DNA of 64,000 bases from Odiellus spinosus. Lineage: Eukaryota; Arthropoda; Arachnida; Opiliones; Phalangiidae. How positions within the stretch are numbered: position 1 is the stretch's first letter; each line of letters opens with the position of its first letter. The translations under genes were made by a program, and so were the position numbers. Below the pieces are notes generated by a model. The model made no database searches, was not told the origin of the DNA, and worked only from the letters and a program-made list of their open reading frames with translations. The DNA lies in contig OY987232.1 in NCBI GenBank assembly GCA_963920705.1, positions 15,377,726 to 15,441,725 of the forward strand, written 5' to 3'. Of the stretch, positions 49,901 through 64,000 are shown piece after piece.

Positions 49901-51300
49901 CTTTAAAATGTGTCAATCTGCCTCAAGGTTTTCCTACTATGCCAAGTTGATAGCCAACCCATATTCACATGTGAGATTCATAATCTAGGTTGAAGTTTCT
50001 CGCAAAAAAATCAGAATCCGTATTTCTCATAACCTAAATATTCAACACAAAAAATTAATTTTTAAAATTTGATATTTAAAGTTTGATGTTCTAAAAACAT
50101 TATAGCAGACGTTTGAGAGTGGGCTCGAGCAGACGAATATCTGAATATCCAATGGGCCGCGCTCAAGCTATATCACCACTGGAGTTGACTGGACCATGGA
50201 AGTTGAGTGATCCAAATAAGTTAATTTTTTATTTTCAACTAATCCTCAGTCTTTCCAATCTGACCAGAGACCCTTGTCCAGTTTTTCTTTGGGCTGCTCC
50301 GACTGCTCCAGGAGTAATCAAAAATACATTCACTTCTAAGGCTCCGGGAGCAGTACAAAGAAATACATTAGTGTAATTTTAATCTCATTTCGGTGACGTC
50401 ACGCCAATGAAGAAGGCAGTAGAGAGGTAAAAATAATATGAGTGACATATGGTGACATCGCACTTTTTTCACTATTTTCATTAGTGAAAACTTGATTTCA
50501 AGTTTAAGGAACCGTGTTCAGAGACGCATATTGAAGAGTCCGGTAGGCTACCGACAGAAGTATTTTTGGATGCTAAATCTCCCGTGAGAATTAGCAAGGG
50601 TTATTTATTGAAAACTGGTCACATTTTCATTTTATAAGAGTGGTACTTTAAAAAGTAATATTCCAGTGACAATTAATTTATATATCTAAGCAGCAAAGTT
50701 TTAAGTTATTTCTCGTTTACGATTATTTCCCAGCCCGTTGCAGAGGTTGTTGGTTTCTTGAAAGTCGCAAGCAACTTGCAAGAATCAGATTCAGTCCCCT
50801 AATCAATTCTAGTGTGACGTAAAGCAATGTCATAACCCTGGAAAGTTAAATACACTCTCTCAATTACTGAACAAAAGTAGGCCTAGATTAAGAGGCATTC
50901 CTGCTTTATCATTTTGATCTAAAAGAAGACAACGGAGAAATTATCAAATTGAAAGGAAAAGCTAGTTATTTATATATCAGCAAGTTTTACTGTAAAGAAC
51001 GGGTTATTAGCGCGTCCTATATATTTTTTCAGTCATTTCGACTTTTCGAGTTTATTTAGGATTTTTATATCGAATTAAAAGTATATTATTGGCCTAGGCC
51101 TAACGTTTCTTCATAAAGATAAGTTAACAATCGCTCAGTGGTTTACTATGAAATAACGTCAAATTATATGAAGCAAAGTGATGCCCTTTAAATGGAATTT
51201 AAGCTCAAGATATGTGCCCAAAGACTCACTCCGAATTTTGGTTTCTACTTCCAACCTGATGCGATTAAAATTATGTAATTTAGCCTATATTACCGGCTAA

Positions 51301-63775
<12,475 letters not shown>

Positions 63776-63831
63776 GTAAGTGTATATTCTTCAATGGAGT
63801 TAGTTTTTAACATTGTATATATAATAATTGA

Positions 63832-63996
<165 letters not shown>

Positions 63997-64000
63997 TAGA

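Noticed and set aside
49648-49950. 100-codon open frame
   Set aside because: No recognisable domain or splice context, in a gene-poor AT-rich region; could be chance.

Overview
This window looks like nuclear DNA from an AT-rich invertebrate, most likely an arthropod (crustacean or hexapod-like). The protein-coding genes are split by GT-AG introns, the proteins are animal-specific (mixed-lineage kinase, pecanex, beta-4-glycosyltransferase, C2H2 fingers, STPR-like repeats), and the spacers are packed with short non-autonomous DNA transposons. I cannot name the species.

Layout. (1) Positions 1 to about 24.4 kb hold a local family of C2H2 zinc-finger genes. Five look intact: 339-1223 (+), 15001-15810 (-), 17032-17955 (+), 20336-21394 (+) and 23378-24331 (+). 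Two relatives, 4612-6330 (+) and 12550-11306 (-), appear to splice a short finger exon to an exon of 27-residue STPR-like repeats. A finger-gene fragment lies at 14077-14330 (-) and an orphan C-terminal tail at 22097-22147. The members share an acidic N-terminus with two SUMO-type motifs, a splice acceptor 20-45 bases before the ATG, and in four cases a recognisable non-coding 5' exon. (2) A beta-1,4-glycosyltransferase gene of three exons (6867-8847) sits between the two inverted ZF-STPR genes. It carries Leu at the position that decides Gal versus GalNAc donor use, so it is probably a GalNAc transferase. (3) 25.7-42.7 kb is a complete nine-exon mixed-lineage kinase gene (SH3, kinase, leucine zipper, CRIB; slipper/MLK type), 1218 residues by my splice model. 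(4) 42.7-51.3 kb is a gene desert. (5) 51.3 kb to the right edge is the 5' part of pecanex, 17 exons and 1392 residues so far, continuing beyond the window.

Mobile DNA. I see at least four families of non-autonomous elements and no transposase reading frame. Family A is about 400-440 bp, a long fold-back with TTAA ends. Family B is 185-291 bp and makes 7-bp target duplications in all three copies. Family C starts CCCTTACC, has GTCTT-rich interiors and often 2-bp duplications; one copy expanded a 42-bp unit nine times. Family D starts TAAGCTACGTTCA with TA ends; one copy has its terminal 24 bp amplified exactly 14 times, and another supplies the stop codon of a zinc-finger gene.

All gene models come from reading splice signals, phase agreement and family knowledge by eye; no alignment or transcript was available.
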